Shown: positions 1 to 7,970 of the stretch, piece by piece
Layout of the letters: the number at the start of each line of letters is the position of its first letter
How positions within the stretch are numbered: the stretch's first letter is position 1
Assembly: GCA_965242505.1 (NCBI GenBank)
Contig: OZ251449.1
Location: 1,116,001-1,180,000 of the forward strand
Direction: 5' to 3'
DNA from: UBA2966 sp965242505
Lineage (GTDB): Bacteria; Pseudomonadota; Alphaproteobacteria; UBA2966
DNA length: 64,000 bases
Translations under genes and position numbers: made by a program
Notes under the pieces: generated by a model
Seen by the model: the letters and a program-made list of their open reading frames with translations, nothing else
Databases searched by the model: none
Told to the model about the DNA's origin: nothing

Positions 1-573
1 CCGCCAGCGGCTGGAGCCGTGGATCTGGGCGGCCTCCTCCAGCGACCGCGGGATGGTCTGCACGACGCTGTAGAGGACGAGCACGCCGAACCCGAGCGTG
101 AAGTGCATGAGGCCGACCACGACGCCGGCGTCGTTGCCGATCACCGTCCACGGCCGGTCGAGGATGCCGAGCCCCATCAGCGTCTGGTTCACGATGCCGC
201 TGGCCGAGAACATGATGTAGATGCCGAACACCTTGATCACGATCGTGATGAAGGTGGAGATCACGATGCCCGCCAGCAGGACCATCGCCCAGCGCGAACG
301 CAGCCGCGCGATCATGTAGGCGACCGGAAAGCCGAACACCAGGGTGAACAGCATGGCCAGGAACGACACCTGGATCGTCAGCCACAGCACGTCGAGATAG
401 AACTCGTCCGTGAAGAACCGGCCATAGTTGGTGAAGACGACGTCCTCGCCCTGGCGCCCCAGCCCCAGGTCCTTGTAGAAGCTCGCGCGCAGGAAGATGA
501 TCTGCGACGCCGCCATGAGCGCGAAGCTCAGGACGAACGAGGGGATGAGTATGAGGTCCCAGCGAGCCTTCAT
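1..573 (-). CDS. ABC transporter permease, polyamine/PotB-like (partial, runs off left edge)
   Basis: Inner-membrane permease subunit of an ABC importer. The 191 codons in the window start at an ATG at 573 and stay open to base 1, so the 3' end is missing. The translation shows a first membrane helix at about residues 7-28, further helices at about 60-92, 98-122 and 155-175, and the EAA loop (EEAAQIHGSS) that contacts the ATPase subunit, right at the window edge. This layout fits the spermidine/putrescine/opine importer family (PotB/PotH-like). Substrate cannot be told from this part alone. The rest of the operon must lie to the left of the window. Confidence 0.85.
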   Translation of the reverse strand, partial: MKARWDLILIPSFVLSFALMAASQIIFLRASFYKDLGLGRQGEDVVFTNYGRFFTDEFYLDVLWLTIQVSFLAMLFTLVFGFPVAYMIARLRSRWAMVLLAGIVISTFITIVIKVFGIYIMFSASGIVNQTLMGLGILDRPWTVIGNDAGVVVGLMHFTLGFGVLVLYSVVQTIPRSLEEAAQIHGSSRWR

Positions 574-808
574 GCGTCCCTGACCTGTTCCCGCGGCCGC
601 CCGGTCCGGCGTCGTCGGGGCGGCCCGATTCTACCCCTCCCGCGCGGCGGCGCAAGCGGGGCGGACGACGGCGCGCCGAACGGGCCGCGTCCCGCTGTGT
701 ATCCAAACCCGGCCGGGCGGTCAACAGGCGGCCCGCGCAATCCGCCCGCCGCCGGACGTTTCCGCATATGGATATAAGCATATCGTTATATTGCAGGTCT
801 CCCCTGCC
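574..808. other. Intergenic region upstream of the ABC permease
   Basis: No convincing gene. This stretch separates the leftward permease from the rightward ATPase operon. It has a short AT-rich patch at about 765-795, a possible location for the leftward promoter, and then runs into a GC-rich repeat element at about 809. Confidence 0.4.
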
Positions 809-947
809 GCGACCCCCACCCCGACCCTCCCCCTGCAAGGGAGAGGGAGAACGAGGGACGCGCCGCCCCCCGACCACCCACACTCTCCTCCCCCCTGGCC
901 ACCAACACTCCTCCCCCCTGGCAGGGGGGAGGTCGGGAGGGGGGTCC
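809..947 (+). repeat. GC-rich dispersed repeat element, copy 1 (core)
   Basis: Carries both palindromic arms of the local family: CCCTCCCCCTGCAAGGGAG near 826-848 and CTCCCCCCTGGCAGGGGGG near 911-929, followed by the GTCGGGAGGGGGG tail. A partial duplication of the CTCCCCCCTGG arm sits inside. The terminal inverted repeats of the full-length element are not evident in this copy. Confidence 0.75.
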
Positions 948-976
948 GCGGCCGCCAGCCGCGACCGCATGATGAA

Positions 977-1004
977 AATTTTTCTCCATGACAGAATTTT
1001 TCTC
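977..1004 (+). promoter_or_regulatory. Direct repeat abutting the ATPase operon -35 (possible operator)
   Basis: AATTTTTCTC occurs at 977-986 and again at 995-1004, an 18-bp spacing, in an AT-rich island inside very GC-rich DNA. The second copy touches the proposed -35 element. The position is that of an operator or activator site, or an UP-like element. What would bind it is unknown. Confidence 0.45.
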
Positions 1005-1034
1005 TTGACCGACGCCGCCACGCCCCCCTATCGT
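1005..1034 (+). promoter_or_regulatory. Sigma70-like promoter of the ATPase-PIN-RNA ligase operon
   Basis: TTGACC at 1005-1010 and TATCGT at 1029-1034 are separated by 18 bp, and lie about 30 bases before the first start codon. GGGAG at 1044-1048 and again at 1050-1054 serve as the ribosome binding region for the ATG at 1063. Confidence 0.5.
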
Positions 1035-1062
1035 TCCCGCACAGGGAGCGGGAGACACGGCG

Positions 1063-2430
1063 ATGCTGACGAATCTGGAGATCGAGAATTTCAAGGCGTG
1101 GCGGGAAGCCGACCTGGCGTTCGGCAAGGTAACCGGCTTCTTCGGGACCAACAGCGCCGGCAAGAGCAGCCTCCTCCAGTTCCTCCTGTTGCTCAAACAG
1201 ACCCGGAACGCCACGGACCGAGGGCTGGTTCTCGATTTCGGCGGACCGGAGAGCCTGGCGAACCTGGGGACGTTCGCCGACATCGTCCACGGCCAAGACA
1301 GACGAAAGCGAATACGCTGGCATCTGGACTGGACGCTGCCCGAGACACTCGAGATCCACGACCAGATGAATCCTGAAAACGTGTTCACAGGAGACAGTTT
1401 GAGCACGGAATGCGAAGTCGGCTGGCAGCAAGGACGTCCTTGGTCGCGCTCGTTGGAATACCGATTCGACGACGTGACGTTCTGGCTGTACGGATCAAAG
1501 GAGGAATATGAGCTGGGAACGGACGACAGCCGGGAATTTGAATTTCGGCCCCGAGGTCGCGCCCGGTCGCTTCCGCCTCCGATCAAAACATACCGGTTTC
1601 CCGATCAGGTAAGGGCTTACTATCAGAACTCGGATTTTCTCGGCGATTTCGAGCTGGCGTACGAAAAACTGATGGATTCGCTCTATTACCTCGGGCCGTT
1701 GCGCGAGCCCCCGAAGCGGGACTACCACTGGTCCGGATCGAGCCCGATCGACGTCGGTCAGCGCGGCGAGCGCACGGTGGATGCGATACTCGCCGCCACT
1801 CGCGACAGAAAAGAGGAGAGACTGACGCTGCGGGCGCGGGCGCGACGGAGACCATTCCAGGAGGTCATCGCTCATTGGTTGCGTGAGTTGGGATTGATCA
1901 GCGAATTCAACCTTGACGAGATCGCCAAGGGAACGAACCTGTACCGGGCGCAGGTCAAGACCTCCCCGTCGAGCACGGCGACGGCGCTCACCGACGTCGG
2001 ATTCGGCGTCTCCCAGGTTCTGCCCGCTCTGGTCCTGCTCTATTACGTCCCGGAAGGCTCCACGGTGCTGATGGAACAACCGGAGATCCATCTCCATCCC
2101 GCCGTGCAAAGCGGTCTGGCCGACGTCATGCTGAACGTCGCCAAGGTGCGAAACGTTCAGATCGTCGTGGAGAGCCATAGCGAGCACTTGCTGCGGCGCC
2201 TGCAGCGCCGGGTCGCCGAACAGGAAGCGTCCTCCGAGGACGTGCGACTGTACTTCGTCTCCTCGCAAGAGGAACGAAACGGAGTAATGCACGCGTGCGC
2301 TTCCGACCTGCGCCTGAACGAGTATGGAGAGATCGAGAACTGGCCGGACGACTTCTTCGGCGACGAGATGGGCGAGATCGGAGCGATCGTGGAAGCTGGC
2401 TTGAAAAGAAAAATGGAGCGATCCGGATGA
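1063..2430 (+). CDS. AAA/ABC-type ATPase (AAA_21 / DUF3696-like), first gene of a defence-like operon
   Basis: 455-residue cytoplasmic ATPase of the SMC/OLD-like group. Walker A is G28-TNSA-GKS at residues 28-35. A signature-like DVGFGVSQVLP lies at 311-321, Walker B TVLMEQPEIHLHP at 334-346, and the switch segment VVESHSEHLL at 368-377. There is no fused nuclease: the protein ends soon after WPDDFFGDEMGEI, a C-terminal pattern seen in DUF3696-type ATPases. In known anti-phage systems such ATPases act as sensors or gates for a partner effector. The stop overlaps the next gene's start as ATGA (2427-2430), so the PIN protein is its likely partner. Base composition is somewhat less GC-rich than in neighbouring genes, which hints at transfer. 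Family call is firm; the defence role is inferred. Confidence 0.85.
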   Translation: MLTNLEIENFKAWREADLAFGKVTGFFGTNSAGKSSLLQFLLLLKQTRNATDRGLVLDFGGPESLANLGTFADIVHGQDRRKRIRWHLDWTLPETLEIHDQMNPENVFTGDSLSTECEVGWQQGRPWSRSLEYRFDDVTFWLYGSKEEYELGTDDSREFEFRPRGRARSLPPPIKTYRFPDQVRAYYQNSDFLGDFELAYEKLMDSLYYLGPLREPPKRDYHWSGSSPIDVGQRGERTVDAILAATRDRKEERLTLRARARRRPFQEVIAHWLRELGLISEFNLDEIAKGTNLYRAQVKTSPSSTATALTDVGFGVSQVLPALVLLYYVPEGSTVLMEQPEIHLHPAVQSGLADVMLNVAKVRNVQIVVESHSEHLLRRLQRRVAEQEASSEDVRLYFVSSQEERNGVMHACASDLRLNEYGEIENWPDDFFGDEMGEIGAIVEAGLKRKMERSG

Positions 2431-2912
2431 CGTTCGTCGTGGATACCAACGTCGCGATAGTCGCCAACGGTCGCGGAATCCACGTGGACGAAAAATGTCG
2501 TTCGACCTGTGTGAAGAAATTGAAGTTTCTCGAACGGGAGGTAGTCGCCATCGACGACAAGTATCTCATTTTGGGCGAATACACGAAACATTTGAATAGT
2601 TCGAGAGAACCAAGTTTAGGCGACAAATTCTTCATTCATATACTCAACAACCTGCATAAATGCGAGCGCGTCCGCATGGTCACGGTGACACCATCCGAGG
2701 ACGATGGACGAGGCTTTGAAGAGCTGCTGGAGAACACCTTCGACCGTTCGGACCGGAAGTTCCTGGCGGTCGCGGTGAAGGCGAAAGCGATCGTTCTGAA
2801 CGCGACCGACAGCGATTGGGACGAGCATAAGGCGCTGATGAGCGCGCTGGGCGTCAAAGTAGAGCAACTCTGCTCACGACACGCCTCGAAACGATCCCAC
2901 CACGAGCGATGA
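2427..2912 (+). CDS. PIN-like domain RNase, presumed effector
   Basis: 161-residue protein with the acidic pattern of a PIN-domain metal-dependent RNase: D6 in FVVDTNVAIV, E51 in LGEYTKHL, D109 in DRSDRKFLAVA, and D128/D130 in LNATDSDW. The start at 2427 is chosen because it gives the ATGA overlap with the ATPase gene and puts the first catalytic Asp at its usual place near the N-terminus; 44 upstream codons in the same frame are arginine-rich and look non-coding. Its own stop overlaps the RNA ligase start, again as ATGA (2909-2912). PIN domains typically cut tRNA, mRNA or rRNA. Partnering with an ATPase instead of a small antitoxin argues against an ordinary VapBC toxin. The target is unknown. 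Confidence 0.75.
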   Translation: MTFVVDTNVAIVANGRGIHVDEKCRSTCVKKLKFLEREVVAIDDKYLILGEYTKHLNSSREPSLGDKFFIHILNNLHKCERVRMVTVTPSEDDGRGFEELLENTFDRSDRKFLAVAVKAKAIVLNATDSDWDEHKALMSALGVKVEQLCSRHASKRSHHER

Positions 2913-3610
2913 CCGCGAGGGCCGGTTCCAGCCCGCCCTGGAACGCGAAGTATCCCGGCATCCCATACTGGCCGTGGTCGCCGAGCATCGGTCGGGACGA
3001 CGACACACACCCGAATCCGGACCGGTTCGTCGGCGAGGACGTGGCGATGACGGAGAAGCTGGACGGCGGCAACACGCTCCTGCACGCCGGCGAGGTCTAT
3101 GCGCGCAGCGTCGCCGCCCCTTCCGGCGCGAAGTGGATGGCAATGGTGAAAAAACACCATACCTGGAAAGTGACCGAGCCCGACGTCTGGCTGTACGGCG
3201 AGGACGTCTACGGCGTTCACAGCATCGAGTACGATCCCGTCGCGGAGCACGAGACGTTCTACGCGTTCGCGCTGCGCGGCGGCGACGGCGCGTTCGCCTC
3301 CTTCGCCGAGGTCGAGGCGTATGCGGGGCCGCGGGAGATCCCGGTCGTCCCGGTTCTGTTCAGGGGCCGTTTCGGGTCGGTCGCGGAGATACGCGAGTTC
3401 GTCGAACACGCCCACGGCGAGCCGTCCGCGCTCGGGGGCGAGCGGGAGGGCGTCGTGATGCGGCTGGCGCGGGGGTTCCCGGCGGCGGAGTTCCCGGACG
3501 TCGTCTGCAAGAGCGTCCGCCCCGGACACGTGCAAAGCGACGAGCACTGGACCAGGAACTGGAGGCCGTGCCGGATCGCGGGGCGCGCCGGGGCCGGAGC
3601 GCGGCGGTGA
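2909..3610 (+). CDS. ATP-dependent RNA ligase family protein (RNA_ligase domain)
   Basis: 233-residue nucleotidyltransferase-fold RNA ligase. Visible motifs: adenylated lysine motif I K50-LDG53, motif III LYGEDVYG (E98), IIIa FYAFALR near 117-123, motif IV EGVVMRL near 180-186, and motif V CKSVR with K201. The N-terminal KYPGIPYWPWSP and C-terminal HVQSDEHW segments match a bacterial RNA ligase subfamily I recognise but cannot name to an exact clan. All catalytic residues are present. The reaction is ATP-dependent sealing of 3'-OH/5'-phosphate RNA ends. The start is fixed by the ATGA overlap with the PIN gene. The context suggests repair or reversal of PIN cleavage, or an RNA-processing pair; this is inference. 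Confidence 0.82.
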   Translation: MTARAGSSPPWNAKYPGIPYWPWSPSIGRDDDTHPNPDRFVGEDVAMTEKLDGGNTLLHAGEVYARSVAAPSGAKWMAMVKKHHTWKVTEPDVWLYGEDVYGVHSIEYDPVAEHETFYAFALRGGDGAFASFAEVEAYAGPREIPVVPVLFRGRFGSVAEIREFVEHAHGEPSALGGEREGVVMRLARGFPAAEFPDVVCKSVRPGHVQSDEHWTRNWRPCRIAGRAGAGARR

Positions 3611-3643
3611 CGGACGGCCGCGCCGGGGTGGGGGTCGCGGCGG

Positions 3644-4984
3644 CTACCGGTCCTCGAGGGCGCGGAGGCGGCGCCTGATGTGCTCGCTGCGCTCTTCGCC
3701 GACGAGCCCGTCGCCGCTGCGGAAGATCTCGGCCGCCTTCGCGGAGACGGCGGACCGCAGCGCGCGGTCGTCGGCGCCGTTCTCGGGTATCCGCAGGATG
3801 GTGTCCCCCGCGTAGGTCGGAACCGGCAGGCCGAGGTCGGACGGCTGCATGGGCTCCTCCCCCTCCTCCAGCCGCCGGATGGCGTCGCGCAGCCGCCGCC
3901 GGTACATCGAGACGCCCCGGTCCGTATGCCCGAGGTGCTCCCGGTCGTGGACGGTGATGGCCCCCTGCCCGACCCAGGCCTCGTAGTCGCCCGGGCTCCG
4001 TTGCGCTTCCTCGTAGGTCCGCTCGCCGGTCTGGCCGTAGAAGTCGATGGCGTTCCAGCCGACCTTGCCCTTGTCGCCGAGGCCGAGCGGGTCCGTTTCC
4101 TCGTTGAAGTGGCGGTAGGCGACGTAGAGGGAGTTCTCGTCGTCCACCGGCACGATCCAGCGGGTCAGGCCGGCGCGGGCGAAATAGAGCTCTTCCTGGT
4201 CGCCCTGCGTGAACATCCCGCCGTTCTGGGAGAAGTTGGGGATCAGGTGATCGTGCACGCGGATCCAGACCCTGTCCCCGACGCGCCGGGCGCTGGTGTA
4301 GAAGACGCCGTTGGGGCGCTCGAAGTAGTCGAACACCGGCATCAGACGGAACTCGTTCTGGAACTGTATCCCGCTCACGCGGGAGTGCAGGAACACCACG
4401 TGATAGGGGTCGATGGAGTTCTCGGCGATCTGCTGCCAGTTGCAGGGGCTGGGGATCATCGCCGGCGCCATCTCGTCGCCGGGAAGGTCCATCGTGTCGA
4501 ACAGGGGGAACGGCGGCATCTTCCCGATGGGGCCCATGTAGGCGAAGATCAGGCCCTTCACCTCGACGACGGGATAGGCGCCGTGGACGATCCGTTCCCT
4601 GATCCTGCTGGCGTCGGGCTCGCCCGGCGTCTCCAGGATCGCGCCGTCCACGTCGTAAAGCCAGCCGTGATAGCAGCAGCGGATGCCGCGTTCCTCGACG
4701 ATGCCGTATTCGAGGGACGTGTTGCGGTGGCTGCAATGGGCGTGCACGAGGCCGAGACGGCCCGAACCGTCCCGGAAGACGACGAGGTCCTCGCCCAGGC
4801 GGCGGATCCGCACGGGCAGGTCCCCGAGCATCGAGGAGAGGAAGACGGGGTGCCAGAAGCGGCGCAGGTATTCGCCGCAGGGCGCGCCGGGCCCCACGCG
4901 ATGCAGCAGGTCCTCCGGCGGCAGCGAGATCGCGCCGGTCTTGTCGTATCCTCGATAGTCGCCGGACGGCTCCCGGATCGTCAT
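3644..4984 (-). CDS. Rieske non-heme iron oxygenase, alpha subunit (paralogue 1)
   Basis: 446-residue aromatic ring-hydroxylating oxygenase of the phthalate/vanillate-type one-component alpha subunits. The Rieske [2Fe-2S] ligands are C84-x-H86 and C103-x2-H106. The mononuclear iron triad begins D192-x2-H195-x4-H200 (DPYHVVFLH). The start at 4984 follows a GGGAGGG ribosome site and matches the N-terminus of paralogue 2; the upstream open frame is arginine/proline-rich and is rejected. It diverges from the TRAP binding-protein gene across 143 bases, so the two may share a control region. It needs an electron-transfer reductase, not present here. Substrate unknown. Confidence 0.9.
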   Translation of the reverse strand: MTIREPSGDYRGYDKTGAISLPPEDLLHRVGPGAPCGEYLRRFWHPVFLSSMLGDLPVRIRRLGEDLVVFRDGSGRLGLVHAHCSHRNTSLEYGIVEERGIRCCYHGWLYDVDGAILETPGEPDASRIRERIVHGAYPVVEVKGLIFAYMGPIGKMPPFPLFDTMDLPGDEMAPAMIPSPCNWQQIAENSIDPYHVVFLHSRVSGIQFQNEFRLMPVFDYFERPNGVFYTSARRVGDRVWIRVHDHLIPNFSQNGGMFTQGDQEELYFARAGLTRWIVPVDDENSLYVAYRHFNEETDPLGLGDKGKVGWNAIDFYGQTGERTYEEAQRSPGDYEAWVGQGAITVHDREHLGHTDRGVSMYRRRLRDAIRRLEEGEEPMQPSDLGLPVPTYAGDTILRIPENGADDRALRSAVSAKAAEIFRSGDGLVGEERSEHIRRRLRALEDR

Positions 4985-5127
4985 CGTTCCCTCCCGCGTT
5001 CGCCGCGCGCCCGCCGCGTCCGCCTTGACGCGCGCCGGCGCCCTCCGGCACCTTATAGCCGCCCGGCCGCCCGGCCGCCACATACCGCCTCCGCCGCCGG
5101 CGCGGGGGCGCGCACGGGAAGCGCGAG

Positions 5128-6186
5128 ATGACCGAATCCAGACGTTCGTTCCTGAACAGGGGCGGGAAGGCGCTGGCGGGCGCGGCGGGCGGGCTGGGCG
5201 CGGCGGCGCTCGCGGGACCGGCGGCGCGCGCCCGCTCGCCGATCCGCTGGCGCCTCCAGACCTACGCGGGGGCATCGCTCGCCGCGCACGTCGTGAAGCC
5301 CGCGGTCGATGCGTTCAACCACGCCGCCGGCGGCGAGATGGAGATCGAGCTGTTCCACGCCGGCGAGATCGCGCCGATGGACGAGACGTTCCGCGCCCTG
5401 CGGGACGGAGAGATCGACCTCGCGCAGTCCGACGACGATTCGATGGCCGCGCCGACCGACGTCGCCGTGTTCGGCGGCTATTTCCCCCTCGCCCTGCGGC
5501 ACAGCCTCGACGTGCCGGTCGTGTTCGACCGCTACGGCCTCGGCGAGATCTGGGCGGAAGCCTACGCCGGGACCGGCGTGAAGTGGTTGTCCGCCGGCGC
5601 CTGGGATCCGTGCCACTTCATCACCAGGGAGCCGATCCGGCGCCTGGCCGACCTGGCGGGCAAGCGCGTCTTCACGTTCCCCACGGCGGGCCGGTTCCTG
5701 CGCCGGTTCGGGGTGGAGCCGCTCCCGTTGCCGGAGTGGGACGACATCGGGGCCGCGTTGGGGCGCGGCGACGTGGACGGCATCGCCTGGTCCGGCATCA
5801 CCGAGGCCTACACGGTCGGCTGGGCCGACTTCGCCCGTTACTTCCTCGTCAACAACGTCTGCGGCGCCTGGATCGGCCATTTCTTCGCCAACGAGGAGCG
5901 CTGGAACGCGCTTCCCGACCGCCTCAAGACCCTGTGGCGGCTGGCGATGGAGTCGTCGCACTACTACCGGCAGCACTGGTACTGGGGCGGCGAGGCCGAG
6001 CTCAGGGTCCGGGGCGCCAAGCTGGAGCTCACCGCCATCCCGGACGGCGAATGGGCCGCGGTCGAGGACGAGGCGGAGCGCTTCTGGGACGAAATCGCCG
6101 GCGCCAGCCCGCGCGCGGCGCGGGTGGTCGAGACCTTCCGCCGCTACAACGCCGTCATGGCCGAGGCCGGCCGGCCCTACCGCTGA
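5128..6186 (+). CDS. TRAP transporter substrate-binding protein (DctP family)
   Basis: 352-residue periplasmic solute receptor. The N-terminus has a twin-arginine signal (SRRSFL at residues 4-9), then an alanine/glycine-rich hydrophobic stretch ending near AARA at about 33-36, so Tat export is expected. The mature part follows the DctP pattern: WRLQTYAG start, PMDETFRALRDGEIDLAQ, and the conserved-type segment LAGKRVFTFPTAGRFLRRFGVEPLPL. It binds a carboxylate-type ligand for a DctQ-DctM permease, but neither membrane subunit is encoded in this window. It lies between two Rieske oxygenase genes, which suggests it delivers their aromatic or terpenoid acid substrate. Its stop codon runs directly into a repeat element end. 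Confidence 0.88.
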   Translation: MTESRRSFLNRGGKALAGAAGGLGAAALAGPAARARSPIRWRLQTYAGASLAAHVVKPAVDAFNHAAGGEMEIELFHAGEIAPMDETFRALRDGEIDLAQSDDDSMAAPTDVAVFGGYFPLALRHSLDVPVVFDRYGLGEIWAEAYAGTGVKWLSAGAWDPCHFITREPIRRLADLAGKRVFTFPTAGRFLRRFGVEPLPLPEWDDIGAALGRGDVDGIAWSGITEAYTVGWADFARYFLVNNVCGAWIGHFFANEERWNALPDRLKTLWRLAMESSHYYRQHWYWGGEAELRVRGAKLELTAIPDGEWAAVEDEAERFWDEIAGASPRAARVVETFRRYNAVMAEAGRPYR

Positions 6187-6440
6187 CCCGCATTCCTCAT
6201 ACCGGCGGAGGATCGAGACCGCGCGGCGCGTCGCGCCCCCCCTCCGCGGTAAATCGGACGTCGGGGAGCGTATACAAGGAACGGGACCCCCCTCCTTACA
6301 TCCGGACCCCCCTCCCGACCTCCCCCTGTCAGGGGGGAGGAGAACGAGTGGCGGGGGAGGAGTATCGATGGTCAAGGGGAGTGTGGGTGGCTCCCCTGCC
6401 AGGGGGATGGAGATCGCGGACGAGCAGAGTGGGGAATACG
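6187..6440 (-). repeat. GC-rich dispersed repeat element, copy 2 (inverted, degenerate)
   Basis: Starts with CCCGCATTCCTCATACCGGC immediately after the TRAP gene stop codon, and contains the CCTCCCCCTGTCAGGGGGGAGG hairpin around 6317-6340. It fills the space between two convergent genes. The far end, near 6425-6440, is degenerate (GAGTGGGGAATACGG). Confidence 0.6.
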
Positions 6441-6442
6441 GT

Positions 6443-7819
6443 TCAGCCGGCGCCCGGTCCGCCGCGGTCCGGCCAGTTCTCCTCGAGCTTCTTCAGGCTC
6501 CCGACGACGAACGCCTCGCGGTCGCCGCCCCGATGCCTGTCGCCCTCCATGTAGATGGCGGCCACGCGGCGGCAGACCTCGCGGACCGTCTCGCGGTCGT
6601 CCTCGCCGCCCCTGGGGATGGTCAACACCGAATCGCCGCCGTAGAGCGGCACCGGCAGGCCGAGATCGGTCGGCTGCGGCAGCCGCTCGCCCCTTTGCAG
6701 GGCCCGGATCTGCTCCCGGTGATGGCGCCGCGCCATGGCCACGCCCTTGTCGGTCTCGCCGAGGTTCTCCGCCTTGTGGACGCTGACGGCGCCCTGCCCC
6801 ACCCAGGCCTCGTAGTCGCCCGGCCGGCGCTGCCGTTCCTCGTAGGGCAACTCGTCGGTCTGGCCGTAGAAATCGACGGAGTTGTACCCGCACTTCGACT
6901 TGTCGGCGAACCCGAAGGGATCGTACCCCTCGATGAAGTGGCGCCAAGCGATGGTGATGTTGTTCTCATCGTCGACCGGCACCACCCAGCGGGTCAGGCC
7001 CGCCTTGAGGAAGTAGGCGTTCCGTTTGGCGTCCGGGAACATGCTGCCGTTCTGGGAGAAGTTGGGCGGCAGGTGGTCGTGGAACCGGATCCACACCTTG
7101 TCCCCGACCCGGCGGGCGTTGGTGTAGAAGTAGCCGTAGGGCCGCTCGAATATCTCGAATTCCGGATGCACGGCGAACTCGTCCGTGAACTGGGCGCCGG
7201 ACACCCGCGTGTGCAGATAGACGGTGTGGTAGGGGTCGAACGAATTCTCGTAGGTCTGGAGCCAGTTGCACGGGTTGGGGATGAGGAACGGCGCCATCTC
7301 GTCCGTCGGCCCGAGGTCCATGTGGTCGAGGAACGGGAACGTCGGCATCTCCTCCGGCGGGCCGAAGTAGGCGAACACCAGGCCCCGGTATTCGACGACC
7401 GGATAGGCGCCGTGGACGACGCGGTCCTTGATCCGGCTGTTCGCGGGCTCGCCGGGCGTCTCCAGGATCGCGCCGTCGACGTCGTAGAGCCAGCCGTGAT
7501 AGCAGCAGCGGATGCCCTCGCGCTCGACGATGCCGAACTCCAGCGACGTGTTGCGGTGGCTGCAATGGAGATGGAGGCACCCGTAGCGGCCCGACTTGTC
7601 GCGGAAGAGGATGAGGTCTTCCCCGAACCGCCTGATCCGGAGCGGGAACTCGTCGATCTGCCCGGTCATGGCGATGGGATGCCAGTAGCGCCGCAGATAT
7701 TCCCCGCAAGGCGTCCCGGGACCGACCTTCGTCAGTTCGTCGTCCGGTTCCTGGAGCGATCTGGCGTTGAGGTCGTATCCCTTGAAGTTTCCGGCCGGCG
7801 CGGCGACGTCGATGCTCAT
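6443..7819 (-). CDS. Rieske non-heme iron oxygenase, alpha subunit (paralogue 2)
   Basis: 458-residue paralogue of the gene at 3644-4984, similar along the whole length. Rieske ligands are C86-x-H88 and C105-x2-H108; iron site D195-x2-H198-x4-H203 (DPYHTVYLH). The start at 7819 has a GGAGGG ribosome site 11 bases upstream and gives an N-terminus that aligns with paralogue 1. It is divergently arranged with the SDR gene across 151 bases. Two closely related oxygenases on either side of one solute receptor suggest related substrates or successive hydroxylations. The reductase partner is not in the window. Confidence 0.9.
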   Translation of the reverse strand: MSIDVAAPAGNFKGYDLNARSLQEPDDELTKVGPGTPCGEYLRRYWHPIAMTGQIDEFPLRIRRFGEDLILFRDKSGRYGCLHLHCSHRNTSLEFGIVEREGIRCCYHGWLYDVDGAILETPGEPANSRIKDRVVHGAYPVVEYRGLVFAYFGPPEEMPTFPFLDHMDLGPTDEMAPFLIPNPCNWLQTYENSFDPYHTVYLHTRVSGAQFTDEFAVHPEFEIFERPYGYFYTNARRVGDKVWIRFHDHLPPNFSQNGSMFPDAKRNAYFLKAGLTRWVVPVDDENNITIAWRHFIEGYDPFGFADKSKCGYNSVDFYGQTDELPYEERQRRPGDYEAWVGQGAVSVHKAENLGETDKGVAMARRHHREQIRALQRGERLPQPTDLGLPVPLYGGDSVLTIPRGGEDDRETVREVCRRVAAIYMEGDRHRGGDREAFVVGSLKKLEENWPDRGGPGAG

Positions 7820-7970
7820 TTCCGTTCTTTCCCTCCTTCCGCGGATCGTTCGACTTTCGCTTCCGGCGCCCGGCGTGTCAATTTCCTCGAAAAGGAGACG
7901 GGCCTCATGCCGGAGAACACGCGAGACCGTCCGTCCGGTGCGCCGGACGCGGCGAGCGAGGGCCGGGACC

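Noticed and set aside
768..1376. Proline/arginine-rich frames in and around the first repeat element
   Set aside because: They read through GC-rich hairpin repeats; similar frames appear at every copy of the element.
2295..2426. N-terminal extension of the PIN protein
   Set aside because: The 44 extra codons are arginine-rich, overlap the ATPase C-terminus and lie before the conserved first PIN aspartate; the ATGA start is better.
2427..2912. Ordinary VapC toxin of a VapBC pair
   Set aside because: No small antitoxin gene precedes it. It is coupled to a 455-residue ATPase and an RNA ligase instead.
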